Shown: positions 18,649 to 26,522, counted from the stretch's first letter. The stretch: 34,718 nucleotides of DNA from Desulfomonilaceae bacterium (GCA_031082285.1 JAVHLK010000008.1:49381-84098); one strand, 5' to 3'. Numbers and translations are program-made. Notes: a model not told the origin generated them from the letters alone.

Positions 18649-19449
18649 CTAATGGTCGACCTTGAAAGTACTACGTCGAACCACGATCAGAAGCGCGATT
18701 CCCGCCGCCGTCATCGCCATACACAGGAGTTGACCCATGGTCAGGGCATGGACGATGAAGCCGAGATGAAAATCGGGTTCGCGGAAGAATTCAACGAAGA
18801 ACCGGAGTACTCCGTAACCGATGAGAAAGACCGCAAGCACCTCGCCATGGTACTTGGTCCTCAGCCTCAGCCACCACAAGAACATGAAGAGTACCGGCCC
18901 TTCGAGAAATGATTCATACAATTGAGACGGATGGCGCGGAAGCGGCCCTCCTTCGGGAAACACGATCCCCCATGGGACGGTAGTGACTCTTCCAAAGAGT
19001 TCGCCGTTGACGAAATTGCCGAGCCTGCCAAGCATGAGACCGATCGGCGCGGACAGCGCGCCGATGTCCGCAAGTTCCATGAACGGGGCTCCGCGCAACC
19101 TGGCAAAGATGAAGCCGGCAACCACCATGCCGATCAGGCCGCCATGGAAGCTCATGCCCCCGTGCCATACGGCGAGGATCTCCCAGGGAGCCTGAAGATA
19201 AGCCTTGGCATTGTAGAACACCGCATAACCGAGTCTGGCGCCCACCAGCAGGCCCACAATGAGATAGAACAGGAGGTCGTCGGCTTGTTCCGGAGGGATC
19301 GGCCCATTCCTGCGAGTGAGTTCCCTCTTGATGACGAAATATCCGGCGACGAATCCCAGGAGGTACATGAGGCCGTACCAGCGCACCTCAAGAGGACCCA
19401 CCCGAAACAGGACGGGATCGATAAACACATATGAGAGGGCCGTCATCAT
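18649..19449 (-). CDS. lgt: Prolipoprotein diacylglyceryl transferase
   Basis: Inner-membrane enzyme that transfers diacylglycerol from phosphatidylglycerol to the lipobox cysteine, the first step of lipoprotein maturation. 266 residues with about seven membrane segments. The Lgt signature GRLGNFVNGELFGR is at 141-154 (essential arginine R142), the essential histidine is H102 in WHGGMSFHGG, and a conserved arginine lies in YGVLRFFVEFFREPD near the C-terminus. Its end is 18 bases before the CHAT gene start, so they probably share a transcript. MetMet start at 19449; a start at the second Met is equally possible. Confidence 0.97.
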   Translation of the reverse strand: MMTALSYVFIDPVLFRVGPLEVRWYGLMYLLGFVAGYFVIKRELTRRNGPIPPEQADDLLFYLIVGLLVGARLGYAVFYNAKAYLQAPWEILAVWHGGMSFHGGLIGMVVAGFIFARLRGAPFMELADIGALSAPIGLMLGRLGNFVNGELFGRVTTVPWGIVFPEGGPLPRHPSQLYESFLEGPVLFMFLWWLRLRTKYHGEVLAVFLIGYGVLRFFVEFFREPDFHLGFIVHALTMGQLLCMAMTAAGIALLIVVRRSTFKVDH

Positions 19450-19510
19450 AGATTCGTACTACCTGTTCCATTTCCGCGGCCGGCTGCATGCATTCGCTCG
19501 GCCGCAGGCG

Positions 19511-20353
19511 TCATTCACCGGACTCCTGAGGAACACCCGACGTCAGGCGGTCTTCAAGTTCCCGGACCCTGGCGTCCGCAATTCTCACCAAGTTATCCAC
19601 TTTTCTGAAGATGCCGCGGACGATGGTCACGTCTCTCGCGTCCATATTGGCGCTGTTCAGTATTCGCCGTATGTCCCGCATCATGCGCAACGGATTGGAT
19701 GGGTCAAGGAACCCGGCCCTGATCAGGACTTTCTCGATATGCGCGTACATCTCCTCTCGAATCCCGACCGCGGCCGGCGTAAACGGTTTTGTCTGAAAAC
19801 CGATGGGCCTGCACGCGACGCGAAAAATCTCATACGCCGTGACCGCGACCGCGTGCGCCACATTCATCGAGGCAAACCGGGCATCAGTGGGAATGATCAT
19901 GTGATGCGTGCAGAGCTTGAGTTCGTCATTCGTCATGCCGCGAGATTCTCTCCCGAAGACGCACGCCACTGTTCCGGCCATGGCGTTCTCCATGAGTTGG
20001 GGAATCAAGACGTCAGGACTGCGGGCCGTTACCCGCTTGCCTCCGAGTCTCGCAGACGTGCCTACGGCCATGTGAGTTTCTGCAAGAGCATCGGCAAGAT
20101 GAATCTCGGAACGGGCAGCCTCCACCACGTCGTACGCGCCGGAGGCCATGGCGAAGGCATCGGTCTCCGGACCGCATTCGGTTGAGGAAACCAACGTAAG
20201 TTTCCTCAAACCCATATTTTTCATGACACGTGCAACGGCACCAATGTTCCCGGCATGCGTGGTTCCCACCAAGACAATCCGGACATTGTCCAGCGCGGCC
20301 GCCCAGCTCGGATGAACGGAAAACGCCCTCTGTACCTTTCGGGATGGCTTCAT
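19511..20353 (-). CDS. trmJ: TrmJ-like SPOUT tRNA/rRNA 2'-O-methyltransferase
   Basis: SpoU-class methyltransferase using S-adenosylmethionine; closest in layout to TrmJ, which methylates the 2'-OH of nucleotide 32 in tRNAs. 280 residues. Motif 1 is TTHAGNIGAVARVMKNMGL (31-49, with N36 and R42), motif 2 is VFGRESRGMTNDE (132-144), and motif 3 is SMNVAHAVAVTAYEI (162-176). The C-terminal helix-rich part (190-280) includes NPLRMMRDIRRIL, typical of TrmJ. Relatives usually begin near residue 20, so the first 20 residues may be over-called; no ribosome site is visible at the ATG. Upstream of lgt by 61 bases. Confidence 0.85.
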   Translation of the reverse strand: MKPSRKVQRAFSVHPSWAAALDNVRIVLVGTTHAGNIGAVARVMKNMGLRKLTLVSSTECGPETDAFAMASGAYDVVEAARSEIHLADALAETHMAVGTSARLGGKRVTARSPDVLIPQLMENAMAGTVACVFGRESRGMTNDELKLCTHHMIIPTDARFASMNVAHAVAVTAYEIFRVACRPIGFQTKPFTPAAVGIREEMYAHIEKVLIRAGFLDPSNPLRMMRDIRRILNSANMDARDVTIVRGIFRKVDNLVRIADARVRELEDRLTSGVPQESGE

Positions 20354-20492
20354 GAAGCAGTTCTGCAGTTACACGGTACTTGGTAATCGCCTGTCTAAAA
20401 CCGCACGCCGGGACGGTACATACAGGCCGGTTTGAAGAACCGTCGCCGCCGCTCGGCGATATCACGGAAAACGGCTTTCGCGGCTTCTCTGA

Positions 20493-20521
20493 ACGTTATT
20501 ATGATGTGGGAATATTGTCAA
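20493..20521 (-). promoter_or_regulatory. Candidate promoter for the trmJ-lgt-CHAT run
   Basis: A perfect TTGACA lies at 20521-20516 on the minus strand, with a poor -10 match (TAACGT, 20498-20493) 17 bases on and other AT-rich options nearby. The -35 sits inside a short palindrome, ATATTG/CAATAT (20512-20528). It is about 140 bases upstream of trmJ. Confidence 0.4.
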
Positions 20522-20629
20522 GCAATATCAAATAACAAGGAGCAATGCACAAGGTGGCGCATTATGGTTGGAAGGAATAATTCCGATGGTTCGCCGTCCC
20601 GGTGACGGATCAGTGCGCCCACGGCATCC

Positions 20630-20791
20630 TCACACGGAGGATATGGCGACCCCGATGAGTGACCCGACAGCCACGGCCACGACGGGATTGCACCACAAGA
20701 CTCAGCCTGAAGCCGCACCCGAACTCAGCAGATAGAGGGAAAAACCGACGATCGCGCCGACGGCGCCGCCGATCACATGTTTGTATTTCAC
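20630..20791 (-). CDS. Putative small selenoprotein, DUF6132-like membrane protein (in-frame TGA = Sec30)
   Basis: 53 residues if TGA at 20704-20702 is read as selenocysteine. GTG start at 20791 with GGAGG 7 bases upstream. The protein has one glycine-rich membrane segment (VIGGAVGAIVGF, 6-17), then ASG-Sec-VLWCNP, then a second segment (VVAVAVGSLIGVAI, 37-50). From memory, DUF6132 proteins read GAIxGY, then SGxCPITSxP, then GAxxGG; without gaps the family cysteine falls on the TGA, NP on the family S/N-P, and the glycines match on both sides. C34 gives a Sec-x3-Cys pair. It has its own promoter (20844-20871). A possible SECIS stem lies 15 bases past the TGA. Without read-through only a 29-residue peptide would be made. 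Confidence 0.7.
20663..20686 (-). promoter_or_regulatory. Possible SECIS hairpin in the small selenoprotein gene
   Basis: Starting 15 bases after the TGA, CCCGTC pairs with GTCGGG with one T-T mismatch (20686-20681 with 20668-20663). Inside, GC pairs with GC around a CGTG loop that has G in its second position, as bacterial SECIS loops often do. The stem is less tidy than the two SECIS hairpins in the Hdr operon. Confidence 0.4.
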
Positions 20792-20843
20792 AGCCGGCCT
20801 CCGTTTCTCGTAATTGCCGCTTTCCATGAACGCGGTTGTGTAT

Positions 20844-20871
20844 ATCATATGGGTACCTGTAAGGTTGTCAA
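20844..20871 (-). promoter_or_regulatory. Near-consensus promoter for the small selenoprotein gene
   Basis: TTGACA (20871-20866) and TATGAT (20849-20844) on the minus strand with 16 bases between, 11 of 12 positions matching consensus. The start point would be near 20837, leaving a leader of about 45 bases with the GGAGG site before the GTG at 20791. Confidence 0.7.
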
Positions 20872-20937
20872 GGCGATCGAACGGGACTCGTTCGGTGGCG
20901 AGTCTCAGTGACGTAGTCGTGGAGAAAGGCGCATCAC

Positions 20938-21945
20938 ATGGCTGAAAAATGGAGCAGAGAGAAACTCTTGGAAGTCAGCGGCGCGTTCATGCTCAGCAGG
21001 ATATTGATAACCGCGGCCGAACTGGATCTCTTCAGCAAGTTGGAAACCGGGCCGCGTACCGCGGAAAACCTGAGTGAAAAGGAAGGATGGGATCTCCGAG
21101 GGTTGAGGATTCTCATGGACGCCCTTGCCGCAACTGGTTTTCTGGCTCGATCCTCCGGCGGCGAGTACGGCCTTCCCCATGAACTCGCCGATATGCTCGC
21201 TGCGGATCGGGAAGAATCGGTACTGCCCATGATCCTCCACCGAGGACGAATGTGGGAAAGCTGGTCCCATCTGACCGAGATAGTCCGCACCGGTAAGAAT
21301 CCCAATCCCATGGGCGCGGATTCTCGGTCCAAGGAAGAGATGGAGAGCTTTATCGGAGCCATGCACGTAGTCGGCAAAATGATGGCCGACACCATCGCGA
21401 AATCAGTGGATCTGACGCGCTACACGCGACTGCTCGATGTGGGGGGAGGTCCCGGGACGTATACCATGGCATTCCTCAATAGGGCACCGCAGATGTCGGC
21501 TACGCTGTTCGATCTACCCGATGTGGCGGAAATGGCTCGACGACGACTGGAACGTAACGGCTTCCTGCATCGGGTGGACCTTGCGGAGGGAGATTTCCGG
21601 ACCGACGACTTGCCGACGGGGTACGATCTCGTTCTCTTAAGCGCGATCGTTCATATGAACAGTCGAGAAGGCAACCGAGCGTTGTTCCGAAAAGCCTATC
21701 AAGCCCTTGAGCCTGGTGGAACCATATTGGTTCGCGACCATTTTCTCGACGAGAGTCGTACTCATCCTCGCGACGGAGCCGTCTTTGCCGTCAACATGCT
21801 GACCGCGACACGGGCGGGGAATTCATACATGTATACTGAGATTAGGGAGGATCTGGAGGCCTGCGGATTCGTTGACGTCAGGTTGATTCGCGAAGGGACG
21901 AAGATGGATCAGCTCGTCTCTGCGGTCAAAGAACAGGCGGGTTGA
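20938..21945 (+). CDS. SAM-dependent O-methyltransferase (Methyltransf_2 type)
   Basis: 335 residues with the two-domain layout of class II O-methyltransferases. An N-terminal winged-helix dimerisation domain (about 10-100, with ILITAAELDLFSKL and LRILMDALAATGFL) precedes a Rossmann SAM-binding domain with LLDVGGGPGTYTM (165-177), FDLPDV (191-196) and the late segment LEPGGTILVRDHFLD. Relatives act on small aromatic or isoprenoid hydroxyls (for example AcsF/BchU-type or carotenoid enzymes); no substrate can be assigned. It is divergent from the small selenoprotein gene. AAAGG lies about 9 bases before the ATG. Confidence 0.85.
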   Translation: MAEKWSREKLLEVSGAFMLSRILITAAELDLFSKLETGPRTAENLSEKEGWDLRGLRILMDALAATGFLARSSGGEYGLPHELADMLAADREESVLPMILHRGRMWESWSHLTEIVRTGKNPNPMGADSRSKEEMESFIGAMHVVGKMMADTIAKSVDLTRYTRLLDVGGGPGTYTMAFLNRAPQMSATLFDLPDVAEMARRRLERNGFLHRVDLAEGDFRTDDLPTGYDLVLLSAIVHMNSREGNRALFRKAYQALEPGGTILVRDHFLDESRTHPRDGAVFAVNMLTATRAGNSYMYTEIREDLEACGFVDVRLIREGTKMDQLVSAVKEQAG

Positions 21946-22137
21946 AACGGGACCGTCGGCGTGTGGCTCATGCGAAGAAGGACCGATACTTGGTCCACCG
22001 TTGCAGCAATACGGTCGCGTTTACCGGCACCGGCACCCCGGCGAACCGCCATGACCGAAAGTCACAACCGAAGATGAAAATCCCTCGGTGCTCCGGGTCC
22101 AAGTTCTCCGCCTCTTAATAAGGGGAACCGGCTGTTA

Positions 22138-22163
22138 CCCCCCCCTTTTTGGCAAAGGGGGGC
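22138..22163. repeat. C/G-tract palindrome, probable dispersed repeat
   Basis: CCCCCCTTT (22140-22148) pairs perfectly with AAAGGGGGG (22154-22162) around TTGGC. Neither strand has a T run after the stem, so it does not look like an ordinary terminator. It lies in the 249-base gap between the convergent methyltransferase and proline-rich genes. I recall similar tracts as scattered intergenic repeats in other genomes. Confidence 0.55.
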
Positions 22164-22194
22164 AAGGCCGGGTCGGAAGCATTCTCCCGTTAAG

Positions 22195-22713
22195 TTAACG
22201 CCTCTGTTGGGAATGCTCTCCCACTCCGGGTGCGCTCATTACGGCATGAGGCTTGTCTTGACCGCCCCAGCGCAGACGAGAAGGCGGTGGGGGCGCTTGG
22301 GGCTGTGATCGTGTCGGTGCGACGCGTTGGGACACGGATTGAGGATCCACCCTGGGCGCCGCCCGAAATCGCGGTGGAGGAACGGAGCCCGGGGGCGGAC
22401 CGGGAGCGGTCAGGGCCGAAGATTGCCCTCCATGGGCGGGCAGAGGCCGAGCGGCCGTCTTTCTCGGCAGGGGCGGAGGCGGAGGCATATACTCCCCTTC
22501 CGATCCCGGTGGAAGAGGGTTGGGAGACTGATACCGCGGTGCGAAGTTTGCGGGCGTAAACCCGAGCGCGCGGAGTTTCTCCGGGGACGGGTAGTAATAG
22601 GGAGCCCAGTAAACCCAAGGTCCGAACCTCAGTTCGGCTTGAGAACCTGTTGCCGCGACCATTGCAAGAGCCGCGGTGAGAACCAGGATGAACGCCAATC
22701 GGGATGATCTCAT
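22195..22713 (-). CDS. Secreted proline-rich protein
   Basis: Not a recognised family. 172 residues from the ATG at 22713, which has GGAGG 8 bases upstream; the frame is open to 22767 but that part overlaps the promoter. Residues 1-27 are a typical signal peptide ending GSQAE. A short aromatic segment follows (WVYWAPYYYPSPEKLRAL), then from about 60 on the chain is low-complexity, rich in Pro, Arg, Ser and Gln with runs such as PPPPPLP. No cysteines. Such proteins usually sit in the periplasm or on the surface. Driven by a perfect-consensus promoter at 22768-22797, so probably made in quantity. Confidence 0.65.
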   Translation of the reverse strand: MRSSRLAFILVLTAALAMVAATGSQAELRFGPWVYWAPYYYPSPEKLRALGFTPANFAPRYQSPNPLPPGSEGEYMPPPPPLPRKTAARPLPAHGGQSSALTAPGPPPGSVPPPRFRAAPRVDPQSVSQRVAPTRSQPQAPPPPSRLRWGGQDKPHAVMSAPGVGEHSQQRR

Positions 22714-22767
22714 TGTTGGGGCCTCCGTACTGCTCGCGGCCTGCCGGGCCGCGAGTTCATCGGTCAA

Positions 22768-22797
22768 ATTATATCAATTATGTTGATAGATTGTCAA
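22768..22797 (-). promoter_or_regulatory. Perfect-consensus sigma-70 promoter
   Basis: On the minus strand TTGACA (22797-22792) and TATAAT (22773-22768) both match consensus exactly with 18 bases between, in an AT-rich island. It would start transcription near 22761, about 48 bases before the proline-rich gene. Confidence 0.8.
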
Positions 22798-22990
22798 GAT
22801 TGATGAGGACAATCATAGAGTTTGTGTATAATTATTTGAAAAAAGGCAATGAGTATCCGTTGGATCACATATTTGTCCCGCGTCTGTTTCAAGTCTTGAC
22901 TGTGCACCGATAGTTGTGTTTTATTTATTAATTCACCAGCACAAGACACGGCATCGGTAGTCCCCGGTGGCCGCTCTCAAAGGGGTGCCA

Positions 22991-25075
22991 ATGAAGCAGT
23001 ACAAGACAGAAGACGTTCGAAATGTCGCGGTCGTCTCCCACGCGGGTTCGGGAAAGACGACCTTGTGTGAAGCCATGCTCTTTGACGCAGGCGCTGTTGA
23101 CAGGCTCGGTAAGGTTACGGACGGGACCTCGAACTTCGACTTCGAGCCGGAGGAGGTCAAGCGGGCCATCACCATCGGAACCGCACTGTTCACTGCGGAA
23201 TGGAAAAAGAAGAAGATCAATCTCCTGGACACTCCCGGAGACCCCAATTTTTCCGCAGAGGTACAGGCCGCGCTTCGTGCAGCGGACATCGCCGTCTTGG
23301 CGGTGGATGCGGTCGACTCCATCAAGCCGCTCACGGAAAAGGTGTGGGCCGGCATCGAGGCGGCCGGCATGCCCCGTCTGTTGGCCGTAACCAAGATGGA
23401 TCGCGAACGCGCCGATTTTGACAAAGTCGTGTCCGACGTCAAAGAAACACTGAACGTCAAGCCCCTGGTGCTGCAACTACCAATAGGCAAGGAAGCCGAC
23501 TTCATGGGCGTTGTGGATCTCCTTTCCATGAAGTCGTTCACGTTCGATGGAGACGGCAAGACCGTGTCCACGGGAGATGTCCCGGCTGACTTGAAGGACG
23601 AAGCCGAATCGCGGCGAGAGGTACTCATCGAAGACCTGGCCGAGGTGGACGACGGGCTCATGGAACGCTACCTGGAGGGAGAAGAACTGGGAAGCGGCGA
23701 GCTTTCCGGAGCCCTGAGGCAAGGAATTCTCAAGCGAAGCTTCCTGCCCGTGCTGGCGTGCTCGGGATTGACCAACAAAGGCATCCAGCCCATACTGGAC
23801 ACCATAGCCGACGCATGCCCTTCGCCTGCTGAAATGCCGGCCGTGACGGGTGCGACGCTCGATGGTAAGGAAGTGTCGCGGGATCCGGCACCCGATGGTC
23901 CGTTCTGCGGATACGTGTTCAAGACGCTCGCAGATCCCTACGCAGGCAGACTGACTCTGTTTCGCATTTTCTCGGGTACGTTGACCCCGGATTCCAATGT
24001 CTACAACTCGGGCCGCAAGGCAAAGGAGCGCTTCGGACAGCTCCTTGCCATTCAGGGCAAGCATCAAAAATCTCTCGAATCCGCCCAGGCCGGAGACATC
24101 GTGGCCGTGGCAAAACTCAAAGAGACACTTACCGGCGATACCCTCTGCACTGAGAAGGACCCGATGGTAATCCCGCCTCACTCGCTTCCTCAGCCGGTGA
24201 TTTCCTTCGCGATAGAGCCCAAGGCCAAGGGTGATGAGGAGAAGATCACCCAGAGCCTCGCCAAGCTGACCGAAGAAGATCCGACCCTGACCGTCAACCG
24301 GGATGCGCAGACCAATGAGTTTCTTATCTCGGGCATGGGGCAGGTCCACATTGAGGTCACCGTCGAAAAGCTCAAGAGAAAATTCGGTGTCGACGTGAAT
24401 CTCAAGACGCCCAAGGTACCGTACAAGGAGACGATCAAAGGCAAGGCCAAGGTCGAAGGAAAACTCAAGAAGCAGACCGGCGGTCGCGGGCAGTTCGCCG
24501 TGGCATGGCTGGATCTGGAGCCCCTGGCTCGGGGTGAAGGTTTTGAGTTCGTGGATAAGATCGTGGGAGGGGTCATTCCCCGTCAATACATTCCCGCGGT
24601 GGAGAAGGGCATTGTCGAGGCCATGGAGGGTGGTGCGCTCGCGGGATATCCCGTCGTGGACGTGCGGGCCACCGTCTTTGACGGCAAGTATCACGACGTT
24701 GACTCTTCCGAACAAGCCTTTAAGATTGCCGCGTCCAAGGGGTTCAAGGCCGGAGTGCTTCAGGCTAATCCGGTGCTGCTCGAGCCGATCATGAACATGG
24801 AGATCGTCGTCCCGGAGGACTGCATGGGCGACGTCATGGGCGACCTCAACTCACGTCGCGGCCGCATCAGCGGCATGGACGCGAAAGGCGGAAGTCAGGT
24901 CGTCAAGGCCCAAGTTCCCATGGCCGAAGTGCTGAAGTACGCCTCGGACCTGACATCCATGACCTCGGGCCGGGGAATCTTCTCCATGGAATTTTCCCAT
25001 TATGAAGAGGTTCCTGCGAGCATCGCGGAGAAGATCATCGAGGCGTCGGGCAAAGCGGTCGAGGACGATGATTGA
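22991..25075 (+). CDS. Divergent elongation factor G paralogue (EF-G-like)
   Basis: 694 residues from the ATG at 22991 (GGGG upstream; the frame extends to 22967), with the five-domain EF-G layout. It departs from canonical EF-G in the GTPase motifs: P-loop HAGSGKTT (17-24) in place of AHIDAGKTT, RAITIGTA instead of RGITI, DTPGDPNF (80-87) in place of DTPGHVDF so the catalytic histidine is absent, and TKMD (134-137) in place of NKMD. Domains III-V are intact (SGMGQVHIEV, TGGRGQFAV, ESSEQAFK-like SSEQAFKIA). This pattern is that of the second EF-G class (FusA2-like), not the main translation factor; the main fusA would normally lie in the str operon elsewhere. Its job is unresolved. Confidence 0.92.
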   Translation: MKQYKTEDVRNVAVVSHAGSGKTTLCEAMLFDAGAVDRLGKVTDGTSNFDFEPEEVKRAITIGTALFTAEWKKKKINLLDTPGDPNFSAEVQAALRAADIAVLAVDAVDSIKPLTEKVWAGIEAAGMPRLLAVTKMDRERADFDKVVSDVKETLNVKPLVLQLPIGKEADFMGVVDLLSMKSFTFDGDGKTVSTGDVPADLKDEAESRREVLIEDLAEVDDGLMERYLEGEELGSGELSGALRQGILKRSFLPVLACSGLTNKGIQPILDTIADACPSPAEMPAVTGATLDGKEVSRDPAPDGPFCGYVFKTLADPYAGRLTLFRIFSGTLTPDSNVYNSGRKAKERFGQLLAIQGKHQKSLESAQAGDIVAVAKLKETLTGDTLCTEKDPMVIPPHSLPQPVISFAIEPKAKGDEEKITQSLAKLTEEDPTLTVNRDAQTNEFLISGMGQVHIEVTVEKLKRKFGVDVNLKTPKVPYKETIKGKAKVEGKLKKQTGGRGQFAVAWLDLEPLARGEGFEFVDKIVGGVIPRQYIPAVEKGIVEAMEGGALAGYPVVDVRATVFDGKYHDVDSSEQAFKIAASKGFKAGVLQANPVLLEPIMNMEIVVPEDCMGDVMGDLNSRRGRISGMDAKGGSQVVKAQVPMAEVLKYASDLTSMTSGRGIFSMEFSHYEEVPASIAEKIIEASGKAVEDDD

Positions 25076-25132
25076 AATCGCCGGTCCCCAACGAACCTGC
25101 AGGCACATAGGCTGAGGCCGTGTCACATCGGA

Positions 25133-25165
25133 GGGTGCGTCCCGACCACTCGGGACTCACCCTTT
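25133..25165 (+). terminator. Terminator after the EF-G-like gene
   Basis: A 13-base arm (25133-25145) pairs with 25150-25162 with one mismatch around CCAC, followed by TTT. It lies 58 bases after the stop. The T run is short. Confidence 0.65.
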
Positions 25166-25311
25166 GCGAATCACATTTGTGAGCGTAACCGAGGGAGCAC
25201 GGAAGGACAACACATTCGAAGGGTCGAGAACCGTGGTGGAGCGATATTCCCGACCAAATTACCGGGACAATGCGGCTCCCGCCCCATCCCGACCGGAATA
25301 CGGAAGACCAT

Positions 25312-25761
25312 ATGGCAAGCGGCAAGATTACGGCGGTATGCACCAGCACACATAAAGGGGTTCCGAAAAAGGACGTCGCGTACGGCATCCTGGACGTGGG
25401 ATTTGGGCTCCGCGGGGACGCTCACGGAGGCGATTGGCATCGCCAGGTGTCCCTTCTTGCGACGGAGCAGATCGAGACCATGAAAGGAAAAGGGCTGGAC
25501 GTGGGGCCCGGTAGTTTCGCGGAGAATTTCACCACCATTGACTTCGATCTGGGCGGCGTGAAGGTCGGCGACCGTATCCGGGTGGGTGAAACGGCTGTTC
25601 TGGAAGTCACGCAAATCGGAAAGGAATGTCACACCCGGTGCGCGATCTATCACAAGGTCGGCGAGTGTATCATGCCCGAGCAGGGCGTCTTCGCGCGGGT
25701 TATCGAAGGCGGAGAGGTCAGGACGGGGGACTCGATCGGTTTAGAGGGTAAATCGGAGTGA
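25312..25761 (+). CDS. MOSC-domain protein
   Basis: 149 residues, essentially a single MOSC domain as found at the C-terminus of molybdenum-cofactor sulfurases and in stand-alone proteins that handle sulfur or molybdopterin. Family features are GLRGDAHGGDWHRQVSLL (around 37-55), GPGSFAENFTT, and VTQIGKECHTRCAIY with two cysteines near residue 105-110, followed by GVFARVIEGGEV. GGAAG precedes the ATG at 25312; the frame runs up to 25270. Single gene, followed by the tRNA-Gly promoter. Sulfur-carrying in Mo-cofactor work is likely but not shown. Confidence 0.88.
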   Translation: MASGKITAVCTSTHKGVPKKDVAYGILDVGFGLRGDAHGGDWHRQVSLLATEQIETMKGKGLDVGPGSFAENFTTIDFDLGGVKVGDRIRVGETAVLEVTQIGKECHTRCAIYHKVGECIMPEQGVFARVIEGGEVRTGDSIGLEGKSE

Positions 25762-25771
25762 AAGTTAGGGG

Positions 25772-25801
25772 TTGACATGCCCTGTCGCGTTTTAGTATAG
25801 T
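25772..25801 (+). promoter_or_regulatory. Promoter of tRNA-Gly
   Basis: TTGACA (25772-25777) and TATAGT (25796-25801) with 18 bases between; 11 of 12 positions fit consensus. The start would fall a few bases before the tRNA. Confidence 0.8.
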
Positions 25802-25811
25802 CACTGACGGC

Positions 25812-25886
<75 letters not shown>

Positions 25887-25917
25887 CTCACCCGACATTG
25901 CATCCCATCTCACCAAT

Positions 25918-26151
25918 TCAGTCAATTTCATCTATGGCCTTTTGGGCGTCGACAAAGGCTTTCGTCACCTGGGTATCACTCAGTCGGGCGCGTTCGTGGA
26001 GCTCAAGCACCGTGATGAAATCCGCGTCCACGAGCTTCTCGAGGACCTTCTGCAGGCCGTCATAATTGAGATCGTATTTGTGCATCAGGGTAGGGTCGTC
26101 CATCCCCGACCGGAGGTCTTGGATGAATTCCTTCGCCTTGATAGTCGCCAT
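25918..26151 (-). CDS. Small helical protein of unknown function
   Basis: 77 residues from the ATG at 26151 (GGAG 5 bases upstream); an in-frame ATG at 26172 is an alternative. The segment FIQDLRSGMDDPTLMHKYDLNYDGLQKVLEKLVDA recalls a short helical module seen in many deltaproteobacterial small and sensor-associated proteins (pattern IRSGMxDxxLMxKYxLSxxGLQ), probably a helix-turn-helix-like fold. No cysteines, no signal, no membrane segment. It ends 31 bases past the tRNA-Gly on the other strand. The function is unknown. Confidence 0.7.
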   Translation of the reverse strand: MATIKAKEFIQDLRSGMDDPTLMHKYDLNYDGLQKVLEKLVDADFITVLELHERARLSDTQVTKAFVDAQKAIDEID

Positions 26152-26172
26152 CTTCGCTCCGCCTTTCCGCAA

Positions 26173-26522
26173 CTCGTACGAACCCCATACCGCCCAAGGC
26201 TCATCTTAGCGCGGATATGCCCGCGGATGGAAGAACAAATTGAATCTCCCGGTCAGTGAACATTCGAGTCGGCCGGCATTCCTTCTCGTTCCCAGGCTCT
26301 GCCCGGATTTTCTCCCCACCGGGCCCCGGCCTTCGCCGGGAGACGGCGGGCAGACATCACGAGTTCGTCGGGACGTAGCTGAACGAGCCTCTGCAAAGGG
26401 ACGCAGGCAGGCATCCTCAAGAAAATGTAACCGTATTTGTGAAATCGATCATTTGGGAATGAGAGTACCACGGTGCCGGTTGACCGGAATCGGCGCAAAC
26501 TTTGACGAGTGGGATGGAATAG
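26173..26522. other. Gene-free stretch between small gene and tRNA-Leu
   Basis: No gene recognised. It contains a half-copy of the GGGAACGAG repeat (26285-26303) and a GC hairpin, CCCGGC/GCCGGG near 26324-26341 with a CTTC loop. The rest looks unstructured. Confidence 0.45.
26285..26303 (-). repeat. Dispersed repeat, copy 1 (19 bases)
   Basis: CTCGTTCCCAGGCTCTGCC here is the exact reverse complement of 31737-31755. The GGGAACGAG end also forms one arm of the palindrome at 33438-33469. Confidence 0.65.

Noticed and set aside
21943-21945. Possible Sec read-through at the methyltransferase TGA
   Set aside because: The protein is already full-length for its family and the bases after the TGA give no conserved extension.
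22138-22163. Terminator between the convergent genes
   Set aside because: Strong stem but no T run on either strand, so I recorded it as a repeat.
23477-24715. 412-codon open frame antisense to the EF-G-like gene
   Set aside because: It lies fully inside a conserved gene and shows no recognisable domain.
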